Assembly (NCBI GenBank): GCA_029204225.1
Contig: CM055113.1
Span: forward strand, 19,103,413-19,167,412
Direction: 5' to 3'
DNA: 64,000 nt
Origin: Diphasiastrum complanatum
Lineage: Eukaryota > Streptophyta > Lycopodiopsida > Lycopodiales > Lycopodiaceae
Under the pieces are notes generated by a model. That model ran no database searches. It had not been told where the DNA came from and worked only from the letters and a program-made list of their open reading frames with translations. Positions 1-12,190 of the stretch are shown here, piece by piece; position 1 is the first letter of the stretch; every line of letters starts with the position of its first letter. Made by a program: the position numbers and the translations under genes.

Positions 1-715
1 CCATCTACAGCTTCCTCGAATGTTTGAGGTTCTTCAGAGAATCCACAAACTTCGATGGCTGTATTAAAAACATCCTGACCATACCTTTCTGGTGGTTTTC
101 GTTGTCTGTCTGATCTTCTCACAGGTGGTTTCGAGTTCGATTCTGCAGGTTTTCGAGTTTGATTGCTTTTCTGCTGGAATGCGAGCTGGTGATTCGAGTC
201 TGTCAGGTATTCGATCTTGACCTCCCTCTGGATTTGGCAACTCTCTTTCATCTTCTGCTTGGTTTTCTTCTGTTGTCATTGGTAGCTCATAATAATTTTT
301 GAGAATTTCATAGCCAACTAGATCACTATCTGCTATGTATTTCGTCTCATCGAATTTAACATGTCGAACAACTTCTATCTTGCCAGTTTTGGGTACATAA
401 ACACGATAATATAATGAATGTAACTCGAATCCTACCAGAAAACCTTGTTCTGTCTTTTCGTCGAGTTTCTTTCTCAGCTTATCTGGTATGTGCATATATA
501 CTACGCATCCAAATGTTCGAACATGTGCAAGATTTGGCTTTGACTTCCACCATATCTCATGAGGAGTTTTATCAGGTATTCAAGATTTCAGAATACAATT
601 CTGAAGATAATTTGATGTAGCCACTGCTTCTGCCCACAACTGTTTTGGTGCTTTCGCATGAGCCATCATACATCTTCCAGCTTCTATCAGTGTACGATTC
701 CTTCGTTCAGCTATT
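1..715 (-). pseudogene. Copia A: integrase C-terminal half and linker to RT (partial)
   Basis: Reading the minus strand from 715 down, the first residues are [20 protein letters not shown], the conserved glutamate-bearing end of a Ty1/copia integrase core. These are followed by the usual C-terminal domain (FGCVVYMHIP near 510, then VGYEIL and the acidic proline-rich linker toward reverse transcriptase). An in-frame TGA sits near 595, and there is a frame change near 65, after which the linker continues off the left edge. The rest of the same integrase lies at 6,363-6,800. The two halves are separated by gypsy A, and about 60 codons of core are missing between them. It is a broken, non-functional copy. 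Family assignment is firm; the lineage within copia is not resolved. Confidence 0.85.
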
Positions 716-3700
716 CCATTGTGCTGAGGTGTGTAAGATGCCTCCTACTGATGGTAAAGGGACCACAATACCTTGGAGACAACTTAGCACACACTCCTGA
801 TTTGAGGGTTTTAGAGTCAACTGGGACTCTCAAGTAGACTCTCTCACCAGTGGAGAACTGCACATCCCGTCTGTGTGGATCTGCATAATGCCTGGCTCGA
901 TCCTGGGATTGTCTAATGCTACGCTTAGCATGTTCTATCATCTGGTTTAGGTCTTCTAAAAAGTTTCTGGCTGCTTCAACTTTTTCTTGTTTAAACCCTG
1001 CAGCTGTGGGTGAGCGTGGCTGAAAACCGTACATCAGCATAAATGGGCTGTATCCCGTAGCTGAATGTTTGGTACTGTTGTAAGCAAACTCTAATATCGA
1101 GAGATACTCCTCCCAATTAGTCTGCCTCTTGCTGACGTATGCACGAAGCATATCCTCCAGCACTTGATTTACCCTTTCTGTTTGACCGTCCGTCTGTGGA
1201 TGGTCGGTGGTACTCATATTAAGTTTAGTATGGAGATGATGGAATACTGCCTTCCAAAAATTTCCAGTAAACTTACTGTCCCGGTCGCTGACTATGCCGG
1301 AAGGTAGACCGTGCAATTTAAATAGCCCGTCTACAAACAACCTCGCTAACTCTGGAGCTCTAACGGTTGTTTTGGTCGGAATAAAATGAGCCATTTTGGT
1401 CAGACGGTCAACTGTGACCCATATAGCGTCATTACCCTTTTGGGTTTTAGGCAGGCCTACTATAAAATCCATGGAGATACTCTCCCATTTACCAGCTGGT
1501 ATTTCTAAGGGATGCAACAACCCTCCTGCCTTTAAACGCTCTGCTTTATCTACTTGACATTTCTGGCAACTGGTTACATACTGGTGGACGTCCTTTTTCA
1601 TACTGGGCCAGAAAAATTGCCTACGAAGAAGCTCATAGGTCTTCTGTATGCCTGGGTGTCCTGCGCTAGGATTGTCATGACATTCATATAGGACCTGCTG
1701 CCTATAATCCTCTGAATTGGGGACACATACTCTATCTCTATAGAGCAAGTACTCATCCTGAATGGAATACTGTTTCCATTTGAATCCTTGAGTCAACTGA
1801 CCCTCAACCACTAGGGTTTGCTTGGGTAATACAGGCTCAGAATCCTCAACGTCATCTGATGACGTATACTCGGACTCATCATCATCCTCAACGGAAGCTG
1901 CCGTATTCTTGGATGAACTGGCACCAGCCCCGGGAACTGGTTCTGGAGTCTGTAACTGTCTGTTCTGGACTGAGTTCCAGATAATAGAGAAGAATGCATC
2001 ATGCTGGCATTTCCCTCTCAAGGACTCGAGTAACTCATTACGAATCTGAGTAAAACTCAGCTCGTTTATCATAGGCATTCTGCTAAGGGCATCTGCTACT
2101 GTATTGAATTTTCCGCGCCTATATCTGATAGACATGTCAAACTCTTGCATCAACTCTGCCCAACGAGCTTTCCGACCTCTAAGCTCAGGTTGATTGCAAA
2201 GGTATCTGAGACTCTCATGGTCTGTCAGGACCTCAAAGTTGGCACCATACAAATAATGCCTCCAAGTCTTAAGGGCATGGACTATAGAAAAGAGTTCCTT
2301 TTCATAGGCACTATACCTAGTCTGTGCTGGCTCGAGTTTTTTACTCTCGAACGCAACTGGTCGTCCACCCTGAGTTAGCACAGCACCTACTGCAAAGTCG
2401 CTAGCATCTGTTTCGACCACAAATGGCTGATTGGGGTCGACGACCTTTAAAACTGGTGCTGTAGCTAAGGCCGTTTTGAGAGCATCAAAGCTCTCCTGTT
2501 GTGCGGACTCCCAAATGAACTCCTTTCCCTTCCCCTTAAGGAGATTTGTCATAGGGACTGCTATCTGAGCATATTCCTTGACAAATCGTCTGTAATATCC
2601 CGCCAGACCAAGAAAGATTTGAAGTTCCAAAATATTCTGAGGTCTCAGCCAACTGAGTATGGCTTTAACCTTATTTGGGTCCATCTTAATCCCATCTGAA
2701 GAGATAATGTGACCCAAATATGCTACTTCTTCAACGAAGAATTCACACTTGGATTGTTTAGCATAAAGCTTATGCTTTTTGAGCAGTCGAAACACCTTTC
2801 TGAGGTGTTTTAGATGCTCCTTCCTCGTTTTGCTGTAGACGAGGATGTCATCTAAAAATACGACTACAAACTTACCCAAGTATGGTCTGAGGACACTGTT
2901 CATCAAGGTCATAAAGGTAGCTGGAGCATTTGTGAGCCCAAATGGCATCACCTTAAACTCATAATGACCGTGACGAGTCCTAAAAGCTGTTTTCGAGACA
3001 TCTTCCGATTTTATACGGACTTGATGATATCCCGATCTGAGGTCTATTTTGCTGAAAAACTTAGCCCCGTCGAGTTGATCAAACAACTCGTCTGCCCGAG
3101 GCATAGGGTATTTATTCTTAATTGTGACTTTATTGAGGGCTCTGTAATCTACGCAAAGACGCATAGACCCCTCCTTCTTTTTCACCAATAGGACTGGTGA
3201 GGCCCATGGTGAACTACTGGTCTGAATTTGGCCTTTCCCAAGATAATCTGTTAACTGCCTAGTTATTTCTTCATCCTCTGTTCGGCTGACCCGATACGGA
3301 GGTTTAGAAACAGGTGCTGTACCTGGTACTAGGTTTATTACATGATCTACCTCTCTGCTAGGTGGTAAACCATGTGGCAAATCTTCAGGAAAAACATCTT
3401 TAAATTTAGACAATAAAGTTTCTAATTTACTGATTTTCTGCTGAATAGAACTGGAAATAGAAACTTCAGGAATAAACTGAAAGTCACATAAGGATACCTG
3501 ATGGTCTTCGTCTCCGATTAGCTGACAGAGCTCTGAACTGCAGACCATAGGGCTGTTGGGAACATCATGCTCCCCATGCAACTGGATCTCTCGGCCTTTA
3601 TACTGAAAGCTGAGGGTGTTCTCCTGATAGTTTTTGTGGAGGGAAGGTCCTAAACTGTAGAGCCAATCTCTCCCGAGAACAATGTCTGTTCGATCCAGGT

Positions 3701-5201
3701 GCATTATCTGAAAGTTTATTTGATCTTGGTACCCCTGAATACCAAGATTTAACTTACTTACCATAGTTTCCCATATTTTTTTATCTTCACCCTTAGCTAA
3801 TGAAACTATGTACCTATGCTGACTAGGTACTTCTGGTAGTTTAAGCTTTTTAACCAGGGTGTGGTTGATGAAATTATGGGTTGCCCCATCATCAACCATG
3901 ACTCTTACTGACTGGTTACCAACTTTCCCATGCATACGTACTAGGTCATGCGGCCCAAAGCTGAAGGGTCTCGCTAGCATTGCAGAGGTCAGCTGGCAAC
4001 AGTGTTCATGATCTTCATGATACACTTTGATCTCGGAAGCTGCCGAGTCACTGGGGAAACATACAGTCTGAACAAGATGAACTTGTTTTTTATCTTTCTT
4101 ATCTTTTTTAGTGAAAGGCCCCCTGGGACACTGTCTGACTGTGTGTCCCTTGCCCATACACACAAAGCACAAACGTTCTTGTTTGGCTTTCTCAAAATCA
4201 TCTGGTTTTAAGGGCTGTATGAGTGAAGGGCGTTTCTGAGGAGCTTCACCTTTAAATTTATCTTCTTTCTTTCTTTTTAAAAATTTCTTTTTAAATTGAA
4301 AGTCTTTCTGAGGAAGCTGCTCAGAAAGTGGTTGCAGTCTCGCTCTCTTCCTACCCACTGAATCATCATAGATTTGAGCATATCTGAGAGCTTGCTCAAG
4401 GGTAGTAGGCGAGTTTCTCTGGACCTCTACTTTATATTCATCTTTGAGGCCACGGACAAATCCCCTGATTTTTTGATAGTCATCCATATTTTTAATCTTT
4501 AAAATTGCCTCTCGATACTGCGAGATATATTGGATGAGGGACTTGTCCATTACTGTTCTTTCCCAGGCTTCCCAGGCTCTATCAAGTTCATTCTCTGGTA
4601 GAAATTCTCTTAGGAAAGCTTCTTCAAAAGCTTTCCATGACCGGGGAGTCTGCCCAGTCTCCTGGAGATTTAACCACCACTTATAGGCCATAGGCCCTAA
4701 AGAAAGACTGGCCTCAATTGCTTGCAAATGGTCAGGGGTCTGTTTAAGAGCATGAATGTTCTTCCATTTGCTGAGGAAGGTTTGTAGAATATCTGCATTT
4801 CTATCCTTCTCTTCCCCATTAAAAGTAGGAGGCTTTAAATCTTTGAAAACACTGGGGTGAGACCGTAAAGTCTCACCCGAAACTGATGGAAGTGGAGAAG
4901 GGGATAACTGAGAAGTGGAGGGAAGGCTTCCTTTCGCGGAGCTCAAAATCAAGTTTTTGAGTTCAGCGAACGAGTCGTCCACACTGGACTTGAAATTGGC
5001 TAATGCCAGCTTCAGTTCATCCACTTCTGTTACCAATTGGAGGAACTGCTCCTTGGTAACTAGTTCGTCGAGTTCTTCGGCGAACTGTTCCTGTTCTTCT
5101 ACTTCCATGGGTTCCTTCCCTTTTCTGTAAGCCAAGGCTTCTGTTTCAAGTTCGTCGAAGCCTCTCTCCTGGGGTTGATCAGGTCCCTGAGGAGTGATCA
5201 T
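711..5201 (-). CDS. Gypsy A: Ty3/gypsy gag-pol polyprotein, 3'-truncated
   Basis: One open frame of 1,496 codons starts at the ATG at 5,201. Order of domains: gag with a CCHC knuckle [14 protein letters not shown] (about residue 345), a retropepsin with [12 protein letters not shown] (DDGA where DSGA or DTGA is usual), reverse transcriptase with [22 protein letters not shown] and [12 protein letters not shown], RNase H with [15 protein letters not shown] and TDHESLRYL, and integrase with an HHCC zinc site (SAGHPGI to CQKCQ) and the core residues in [16 protein letters not shown] and TERVNQVLE. The frame enters the GPY/F region ([15 protein letters not shown]) and breaks off at about 725, where copia A resumes. 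No chromodomain or 3' LTR remains. The absence of stops suggests a young copy. The product would form virus-like particles and copy its RNA, but this copy cannot complete the cycle without its 3' end. Confidence 0.93.
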   Translation of the reverse strand: MITPQGPDQPQERGFDELETEALAYRKGKEPMEVEEQEQFAEELDELVTKEQFLQLVTEVDELKLALANFKSSVDDSFAELKNLILSSAKGSLPSTSQLSPSPLPSVSGETLRSHPSVFKDLKPPTFNGEEKDRNADILQTFLSKWKNIHALKQTPDHLQAIEASLSLGPMAYKWWLNLQETGQTPRSWKAFEEAFLREFLPENELDRAWEAWERTVMDKSLIQYISQYREAILKIKNMDDYQKIRGFVRGLKDEYKVEVQRNSPTTLEQALRYAQIYDDSVGRKRARLQPLSEQLPQKDFQFKKKFLKRKKEDKFKGEAPQKRPSLIQPLKPDDFEKAKQERLCFVCMGKGHTVRQCPRGPFTKKDKKDKKQVHLVQTVCFPSDSAASEIKVYHEDHEHCCQLTSAMLARPFSFGPHDLVRMHGKVGNQSVRVMVDDGATHNFINHTLVKKLKLPEVPSQHRYIVSLAKGEDKKIWETMVSKLNLGIQGYQDQINFQIMHLDRTDIVLGRDWLYSLGPSLHKNYQENTLSFQYKGREIQLHGEHDVPNSPMVCSSELCQLIGDEDHQVSLCDFQFIPEVSISSSIQQKISKLETLLSKFKDVFPEDLPHGLPPSREVDHVINLVPGTAPVSKPPYRVSRTEDEEITRQLTDYLGKGQIQTSSSPWASPVLLVKKKEGSMRLCVDYRALNKVTIKNKYPMPRADELFDQLDGAKFFSKIDLRSGYHQVRIKSEDVSKTAFRTRHGHYEFKVMPFGLTNAPATFMTLMNSVLRPYLGKFVVVFLDDILVYSKTRKEHLKHLRKVFRLLKKHKLYAKQSKCEFFVEEVAYLGHIISSDGIKMDPNKVKAILSWLRPQNILELQIFLGLAGYYRRFVKEYAQIAVPMTNLLKGKGKEFIWESAQQESFDALKTALATAPVLKVVDPNQPFVVETDASDFAVGAVLTQGGRPVAFESKKLEPAQTRYSAYEKELFSIVHALKTWRHYLYGANFEVLTDHESLRYLCNQPELRGRKARWAELMQEFDMSIRYRRGKFNTVADALSRMPMINELSFTQIRNELLESLRGKCQHDAFFSIIWNSVQNRQLQTPEPVPGAGASSSKNTAASVEDDDESEYTSSDDVEDSEPVLPKQTLVVEGQLTQGFKWKQYSIQDEYLLYRDRVCVPNSEDYRQQVLYECHDNPSAGHPGIQKTYELLRRQFFWPSMKKDVHQYVTSCQKCQVDKAERLKAGGLLHPLEIPAGKWESISMDFIVGLPKTQKGNDAIWVTVDRLTKMAHFIPTKTTVRAPELARLFVDGLFKLHGLPSGIVSDRDSKFTGNFWKAVFHHLHTKLNMSTTDHPQTDGQTERVNQVLEDMLRAYVSKRQTNWEEYLSILEFAYNSTKHSATGYSPFMLMYGFQPRSPTAAGFKQEKVEAARNFLEDLNQMIEHAKRSIRQSQDRARHYADPHRRDVQFSTGERVYLRVPVDSKTLKSGVCAKLSPRYCGPFTISRRHLTHLSTME

Positions 5202-5990
5202 CTTCGAGACTGAAAGAGAGCTACCTTAACTTCTGAAGGAAAAAAGTCTAAAAGACTAATTTACAACTGTACAAGGGAAAGGAAAGATGACTTAACTGTT
5301 TCTGAGGACTGTACTTCCAAAGAAAGAATGAAGAGGAACCCTTTCAGCTCTTTTCCCCAAAATTTCAGACCTGCTGTTCCGAAAAATGCCAGTTTGAGGC
5401 TTCAAAACGGTACTAAATTTCCCGGTTTTTTGAGGATAGTAGCTCGCTGGTCTGATTGCAATCCAACTTGTCCACAAAAAGGCAAATCTGAAGTCCAAAA
5501 ACCCTTCTGAGTTCTGAAATTTCAGAAGTCTCCTACTCGCTGATCTGGTAGAAATCCTCTTGCTCCAAATCTCTGACGTTGGGGCCCAAAAACTTGTTGA
5601 GAAACCAGATTTTCAGAAGCACTGGCAGCGCTGGCCCTGCTCCTCTTTTTTGGCTTCCAACTCGCTGAAAACCAGTAACTTTTTCCCTGGAAATCGGATG
5701 TAGGTCTCTGACTGTACAGCGATGGAGGTGCTGGCTTCTTCCTACTCTAATTTCGCTGGGAAAACTACGAAGAATCCTCTGAAGTCAGTGAGAAACAGCT
5801 GTTTTTTCAGCGAGTTACCTACACTTGGAATCTGACTCCTTGCTACTGTGATTTCTCAGTGGAAATCAGAAGTTTGAAGGCTGCTCCTACAGCGATCCTC
5901 CTCCTCTATTCCTCTCTGAGAATCTGAGAAACACTTCCTATCTTCTGATAGCTTTCTCTACTGCTGTCCTAAACTCCCTAGGATGGAGAT
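5202..5990 (-). other. Gypsy A untranslated leader
   Basis: About 790 bases lie between the primer-binding site and the gag ATG. I see no conserved coding frame here. The segment should carry the packaging and translation-control sequences of the element, but none can be pointed to. Confidence 0.6.
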
Positions 5991-6003
5991 GGCTCTGATA
6001 CCA
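5991..6003 (-). promoter_or_regulatory. Gypsy A primer-binding site (initiator tRNA-Met type)
   Basis: On the minus strand this reads TGGTATCAGAGCC, the standard complement of the plant initiator tRNA-Met 3' end. It sits one base inside the LTR at 6,005. It primes minus-strand cDNA synthesis and fixes the LTR boundary. Confidence 0.9.
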
Positions 6004-6004
6004 G

Positions 6005-6362
6005 TGTAATAGATCCTAACACCACAGTAGGGCAAACACTAACTGATCCACCCAACCTTGCCTACTCCCTGATATAGAGTAAGCCCCTCCTAGCCCAGTG
6101 TGAGGACTGATAGCATGCTACTGCCAAGTGTCGGCCACGTGGCACTGACGTGGCCGACTGCACGTCGGGACCCAACTGGGGGCCCTATCCTGCTGACAGG
6201 GTCCCTAGGCTGTGTTAGGCCCGCCATGGCTATGGACCGTGCTGGGGCACACTACTCACACTGTCTTGCCCTGTTGGTCATGTACGCTGGACACGACCCT
6301 GACTGTGGTATCTGACCTATCTGTGTTCTCTAGGGTTCGGCACTGGTTACGAGCTCGTAACA
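6005..6362 (-). repeat. Gypsy A 5' LTR (358 bp)
   Basis: On the minus strand it starts TGTTACGAGC and ends ATCTATTACA, giving TG...CA termini. It lies between copia A integrase (6,363 onward) and the primer-binding site. It is more GC-rich than its surroundings. The bases directly outside are GTATA (6,363-6,367), the likely 5-bp target sequence. The matching copy cannot be checked because the other end of the element is deleted. Confidence 0.82.
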
Positions 6363-7950
6363 GTATACTACAGCAAACTTGTTGAAGTCATCAATAAACA
6401 TAATGAAGTACTTTGCATCACCCAACGACAATACTCCGAATGGTCTACAAATATCTGAATGCACAATTTCAAGTACCTTAGTTGCTTTATAAACATCCTT
6501 ACTGAAAGGTGTTCTAGTCATCATGCCTTTAAGACAGGATTCGCAAGTAGTTCGAATATCTCTACTTTTGATTTCGACTCCTTGAATTCTCTGACTTTTA
6601 TTGGCTTGGTACAAGGCTTCCATGTTCATATGACATAGCCTTTTGTGCCACAGTACATCTGTTGATTCCTGAGTTTGATTGACTTGTTCGATTCTTGTTC
6701 GAATGTCTAGGTGATACAAATTTCCTTCTCTGTTGCCTTTAGCAACTAGGTTATCAAAATCTTCCTCAAACAATTTACAAGAGTTGACATGCCTGTATTT
6801 GCTACAGATAGAAGATCTTTGTCAAGAATACGGACATAGAGAACTTCCTCCAGTTTCTTGTCTCCCTGATTCGTGTCTAGCCATAATACACCAATTCCAT
6901 CAACCACATGTTTAGAACCATCTCCAAGTATAATGAATCTCGAAGCGTTCGTCTTCTTGTACTCAGACAAAATTAGTTTCGAGGAAACAAAATGTGAGGT
7001 GGCTTGAATTGAATTAGATGAACAACATAGATTAGTACTAACATAAGCTGCTGAATTCCTTGTTGCCCTGTCTTCTGCTGCTCTGGAGCATTCCGCTTTG
7101 TCTTCGACATAGTTTGAATCTGAAGGTTCGCTTCTATTCTGCTCCTTTTTGTTTCTGGGATTCTGATAACAGTCTATTGCTGCATGACCCCGTTTATGAC
7201 AATGAATACATTCAATCTTTGGATTTGGCCAACACTTTTCTTCTGTGTAACCTAATCTTCTGCATCTGTTGCAGATCTTTTTATCACCAGCATTCTTTTG
7301 TTGTTTTCCAGATTGTTGTTCATTAGTCTTAGACTCATTCTTCTTAGACGAGTCCCTCTTAAACTTAGACTTCTTAGGAGATTTATTCTTCTGAGTAAAT
7401 AGAGCATTTTTTGAATCACCATTGTCGTCATAGCGTTCACGAGCTTCTACTTCCTCCTTCACTCCATCTATTGCCTTTTGAAGTGTCATTGTCGCATCTT
7501 TCGCCAAAAAGGTTCGAGTTGTATGGAATGACCTGGGTAGGGCACAAAGAAAATAACTAAGCTGTTTTTCCTTAGAAATTGTATTTTCTGCACCAGAATT
7601 CTACAAGGAAATAAACAGATCTTTAATCTTTCACACAAATGTGTTCAGGTCTTTGTCGTCCCACTGTAGATAAGTTAATTGGTCTTCCAAAAACATGATC
7701 TGATTACGAGATCGAGTCTCATTCTTGGTTTGCAATACTTCCCATAAATCCTTTGCGTTTGAAATTGATGTAAGATCTAGCATTATATTGTCATGCACTA
7801 ATGATGCAATAATTGCCCACTGCCATAGACCTTCGCCCTTCAACAAGGGTGAAGTCTTTAATTTCCAAATCAAGTAGTTTGAACCTTCTGGGTCCAAGAT
7901 TGTAGAGATGAAGGATGGGTCTTGGAGGATGTGTGTCGCTTATCGAGGCT
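6363..7950 (-). pseudogene. Copia A: gag, protease and integrase N-terminal half
   Basis: Gag begins near 7,930 (NYLIWKLK, then LWQWAIIASLVHDNI) and is cut by a gap and frame changes near 7,510-7,630. The next block (7,507-6,746) carries two zinc-knuckle-like motifs, CNRCRRLGYTEEKC (histidine replaced by tyrosine) and CIHCHKRGHAAIDC, then a protease-like stretch ending ILGDGSKHVVDGIGV. The block 6,773-6,363 holds the integrase zinc region (LWHKRLCHMN to CESCLKGMM) and the start of the core (IVHSDICRPF, KYFIMFIDDFNKFAVVY). The element then stops at the gypsy A LTR and resumes at 715. Several frameshifts show decay. Its own 5' LTR is absent; at about 7,955 it abuts an unrelated gypsy piece. Confidence 0.85.
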
Positions 7951-7964
7951 TGAACAAGGTAACT

Positions 7965-8950
7965 TTTAAGCATCAATATCCTATGTCACATATAGATAAG
8001 AGGATGGGTATAAAACCGCCTTCCGAACTTGCTTTGGACACTATGAATTTCTAGCCATGCCCTTTGGATTGACTAACGCCCAAGCAACAACTATGCTGTT
8101 TTATGAATGATGTATTTAAACCGTTTATGGGCAAGTTTGTGGTTAACTTTGTTGATGACATACTTGTTTAAAAAGAGCGAATTATTTAAAAATGAAATTG
8201 CATATTTGGATTTTATAGTGGCAACAGATGGGATAAAACTGGATCCTCGGAAAGTTGTTCTTCTTGCTTGGCCTGTTCCTACAGACTTGACAACATTAAG
8301 AAGCTTTCTTGGATTAGCTGTGTTTTATCGTAAAGGTGTGAAGAACTATTCACACATAGCTGCACCATTGACCGATATGTTACAAAAAAATAAGTGGAAA
8401 GAATGGACAGAGGTTCAACAGCAACGTTTTGATGCTTTGAAACAAGTTGTGGCTAACTTCGTCACATTAAAACTTGTTGACCCTCATAAACCATTTTGTT
8501 GTGGAAATGGATGCAAGTGACATCATTGTTGGGGCAGTTCTGATGCAAGAGGGTAGGCCTGTGGTTTTTGAGAGCAAGATGCTCAACCCTGCATAGAAGA
8601 ATTATCCAAGTCATGAGAAGGAGCTGTATGCCATAGTCCACGCTTTGAAGGCATGAAGGCATTATTTGTATGGCACGGAATTCTATGTGTAGACCGACCA
8701 TAACACTTTGAGATATTTTTGCAACCAGCCAGACCTTATAGGGCATCAAGCCAAGTGGGGGCTGAATTGATGCAAGAATTTCACATGAAAATTCGATACA
8801 AAAAAGGTGCCAAAAATCGTGTGAATGATGCATTATCTCATATATTGTATTAGATGGCTTTTGTGGTCATTGAAAATGACCTAATTGTTGAGATTAGATA
8901 GGCTCAGAAGAAGGAGGATCCTCATTGTAAGGAAATTGTGAGAGGCAAAT
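7965..8950 (+). pseudogene. Decayed gypsy reverse transcriptase/RNase H fragment
   Basis: On the plus strand, fragments of a Ty3/gypsy pol follow in order: [13 protein letters not shown] and [12 protein letters not shown] (about 8,025-8,090), a damaged LDD region near 8,150, the connection domain IKLDPRKVVL to LRSFLGLAVFYRKGVKNY (8,107-8,520), then in another frame RNase H with EMDASDIIVGAVLMQEGRP, HEKELYAIVHALKA and YLYGTEFYV, ending near NRVNDALSH at 8,830. Three stops in the RNase H part (8,595, 8,655, 8,682) are TAG or TGA where the family has Gln or Trp. No LTR is seen on either side. Confidence 0.82.
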
Positions 8951-9528
8951 CTTGTACAAGTAGAATCTCAGGAGGAGAGTTCTAGTTGATGATCAACAAT
9001 GGTTGTCGATAGCTCATGCAATTCTCCAACTAAGATCTCCAAAAACATAGAACTCCCCTACAAGAAGCTCAGGACTTTAAACTCAGAATGACAGATCCAT
9101 GGTCGCCATTTATATTGATACAGCAAATTAGCAAGTTCCGAATGTAACATACCAATAGGGTTCTTAGATTAGGGTTTTTAGCCTTATTAGTTAAAAATAG
9201 TTTAGAATCAATGAAATAGGCTTGTAGAAATAATTATGAGACCCAATAGATTGCAGGTGCTTATGTGGCCAAAAATAATTGAGTATGGACTATGTAATGT
9301 ATGTCCATAACTCTCCAGCCATCTACGCGCATTTGCATGCCACTCCACAATTCGACTTACCAAGGATCATGTTTGATTGAAAGAACGAATGAAGCACATG
9401 ACTTAATCAAGATCAATGTCATGCAAAGCTTGTAGATAAGAAGAGAGCGCTTAAAGCACGTAGGAGAAACAACTCGCTCTAGCAAAAAAGCAACATGACA
9501 AATACAATCCATAAAATTAAATCGATTT
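8951..9528. other. No recognisable gene
   Basis: AT-rich DNA between the gypsy remnant and the hAT remnant. No open frame with family motifs and no repeat boundary could be supported. Confidence 0.5.
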
Positions 9529-10260
9529 CTAAGTTCCAAAAGCAGAGAGTAGAGATGAAAGAAATGCAAGAAGCCAAGATGACAAGAATGGATCCGTGGG
9601 TGGCCCCTCTTGCTCCCTTGCCCCAAGAACTCCCCATGGCTCCCTCTCCATGCAAATAAAATCCTTGGGATATATATCTGCATGGTAGGCTGGTACATCT
9701 TGATTGGGAGGTTGCACTCTTGCATCGATTTCTTGGTCTAGCATTTCATCATCAAAATCATTTGCATTGTTTTTTGGCTCCACACTGTCTGGTCCAAAAT
9801 CTCCTGATCATGGACGTCCACCTCAGCTCTAAGCTCCATAGCCAAATCCTCCTACAGCTCATCCAATACCAACTACCTTGTCATCCGCAGGCTGCATGTG
9901 GGATGGAGGACACTATGCGGTATCTGTCTCGGGGAGCATGCAGTCGTCTGGTGACACCTCAATAGGATCCATAATCTTCTCAAAATGCCTGACAAGTTTG
10001 GAGTTGGTGTTGCAGAACACCAACCGCTCGCACTACTGCACAAACAATCTGCTTTCTCGTGTGAATAAGCACCCAGTTCCGCTCACAGATCGATGCTAAA
10101 CAGTCCTACAAGAGAGCTTTGATGGCGACTCTCTTGAGAGGTGTGAGCCCTCCAACATATGCGACCATGACACAAGCTTGAGCATGGTGTATTGCACCAG
10201 GCATACCTGTGCACATCTTGAAGGTATTGCGCTTGTGCTCTAGCCTAGTGCGGTCCATTA
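9529..10260 (-). pseudogene. hAT-type transposase C-terminal remnant
   Basis: On the minus strand the frame from 10,254 gives GLTPLKRVAIKALL, a stop, then SICERNWVLIHTRK. After a one-base shift it gives RLFVQ, a stop, and CERLVFCNTNSKLVRHFEKI followed by MDPIEV. This is the pattern of the C-terminal dimerisation region of plant hAT/DUF659 transposases (CERNWS... HTKKRNRL... LVFVNTNLKL). An acidic tail (NDFDDEMLDQEIDA, near 9,750) follows. Two stops and a frameshift make it inactive. No BED finger, catalytic core or terminal inverted repeats were found, so only the 3' part of the gene is present. The call rests on motif memory. Confidence 0.65.
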
Positions 10261-10599
10261 AGGCGGAATGTCGCTCCACATACTAGCACTGATCACTGAA
10301 ATTTGTGAGTAAAAACTGTCAAAATTGTGAATTGTTTTGATGCATGTCTGCTTTTCCCCAACTTTTGTGCATTGTGCTTGTGGAGATGCATGATAGACCT
10401 ATAGTCGTTTTGAGTGGTTATACGCATGAGGTTGCAGACTTCTTGCATGATATGCAAGAAACAAGTGGCAAAGGATAGTGTCCGTAGTGCTCGGCATAGA
10501 GCTAAGCACTATGCCAATCTTAAAAGATCTCCCAGAGATTTTCAAGTTGATGACTAATCTTAAAATTCCAAAAGATTCTAGGATATTATGTATAGGCAA

Positions 10600-10870
10600 G
10601 CATTATAAAGTGTCTACCAACCTAGTACCACAACTCCATCAACCAACCGAGCTCCTCCACCCGGACCTCAACCACCCTCCGTGCCCTCTTTGTCACATAG
10701 ATCACAAACCGTTTTTGCACCTCCACCACCTACTATGCCCTCCTCACATAGACCTCCACCATCGACTGGGCCCTCTTCATCACATAGACCATAGCTACAT
10801 TTGTCCACCCTTCTGCAACCGCACATCTAGAAGGCCCACTACGTGGCCTTTGTCACAAATTGGCAAGTTT
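10600..10870 (+). other. Proline/serine-rich low-complexity segment
   Basis: In one plus frame this stretch encodes short runs such as APPPGPQPPSVPS and FAPPPPTMPSSHRPPP, produced by an imperfect repeat of about 40 bases containing CACATAGA and CCTCCACCA. Stops follow at about 10,790. It may be the linker of a lost transposon gene or a non-coding repeat; no domain is recognised. Confidence 0.4.
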
Positions 10871-12190
10871 CCACCAGGATATATAGGCCCTAGCCTCATT
10901 CGTGCATGTGATCATGCAAACTAGGTAAATCCCCAAAGCGCTTTTCATTACTATTGATACTCTACACATGCCTATAGCCGTCCTAACACATGCAGTAGCT
11001 CCACTAATGTACCTGGGCCCTCACAAGGTTATCAATTACATTTCTGGCCATAATGAGGCCTACTCAAAAATCTTGCATATTGGAGTACCGTGTATCCAAG
11101 TCTAGTATTATACCGAATCCTATATGTAGGATGTGGACGTAACAGAAGGACAATCTCCTTAGAGCAAAAATCGACTGCTTGCTCATTGACAATCATAAAA
11201 GTGGTCTACCTACCTCTATTGCAAAAATGCACCGTGGTTGGTACTTAATCAGTTAGATTAGGTACCTTAGTATTAAGGATTAGTATTGTTTTAAGTCCTA
11301 TGAAGTGAAATGCAAGACCATAGCATGGGTGTCTAGTCTAGGTAGTACCCAAATTTTGGGTGCAAAATGTAGTCCTAGGGGTCGGGTACCCAATCCTAAG
11401 TTGGATGGGTCCCAGGCCATCCAACCCTAGTATCTTACCCCAAAAATTTTCTCCCACTTTCCTTTGGCTAGGGGTTTGTTGTTAGGAGAGAGGCATACAT
11501 ATCTTGTCCATTATTTTGGTGTTCCATTTGCAAGTAGGGCTTGGAGGAGGTGGCACTCTCTTGGCTTCTCCATCGCGAGCTAATTGCTTGTAGAGGCTTT
11601 TGGGGAAAATTGTTTAAGGCCATGGCAACTAGCTATAGGTGTTTTTTTGGAGGATGGATCAAGAGAACAACCTTCTAGTTTGATTATAAACAACTTTTCC
11701 AGTTCGCAGTATCATTTGCATGCATTTGAGTTGTCTTGTATGTAGTCAAATTGAGTGCATTACAAGTTATGTCTAATTGACAAGGGGTTGAGAATGTACA
11801 GGTTCCAGGGACCCAAGCTGGATGTCCACACTTGGATTTCTACATTGGGTAGACACAAACGTTGCAACTGCTCTAGCGTGTATTCCTGTACATGATACCT
11901 CAACTTCACCAATCCAGGATCCTTCTAGGGCTCCAGCCCGTCTGCACAGCCTTGTCACAGACGGACAGATTGTTATAAAATACATCATGCTTGCCTGTGA
12001 CTGATCATGCCATCAAATGCGTGCAAGTGACAATTATCAAATAATATATTTATTAATTTCTAAAAGATGACAGTGATATAGATCACGTGGAATGCCACGT
12101 TGTATTTGAGGTAAAATACATAGGCATTTAATGTAATAATGGCAGACAATTGCTTGCAGAATAACATAGTTTGTCACCCAATTTGCCCAT
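10871..12190. other. No recognisable gene
   Basis: Two overlapping short open frames lie at 11,773-12,004 (one on each strand), but neither shows a known motif or agrees in phase with the neighbouring F-box gene. The rest of the stretch shows nothing I can assign. It is the 3' flank of the F-box gene, so a poly(A) region could lie near 12,100-12,190. Confidence 0.45.

Noticed and set aside
4915-5130. Plus-strand frames within the gypsy A coding region
   Set aside because: Shadows of the intact minus-strand polyprotein.
11773-12004. Overlapping open frames on both strands, considered as a last exon of the F-box gene
   Set aside because: No acceptor in the needed phase; a 17-base terminal exon at 12,191-12,207 with a good acceptor and stop fits better.
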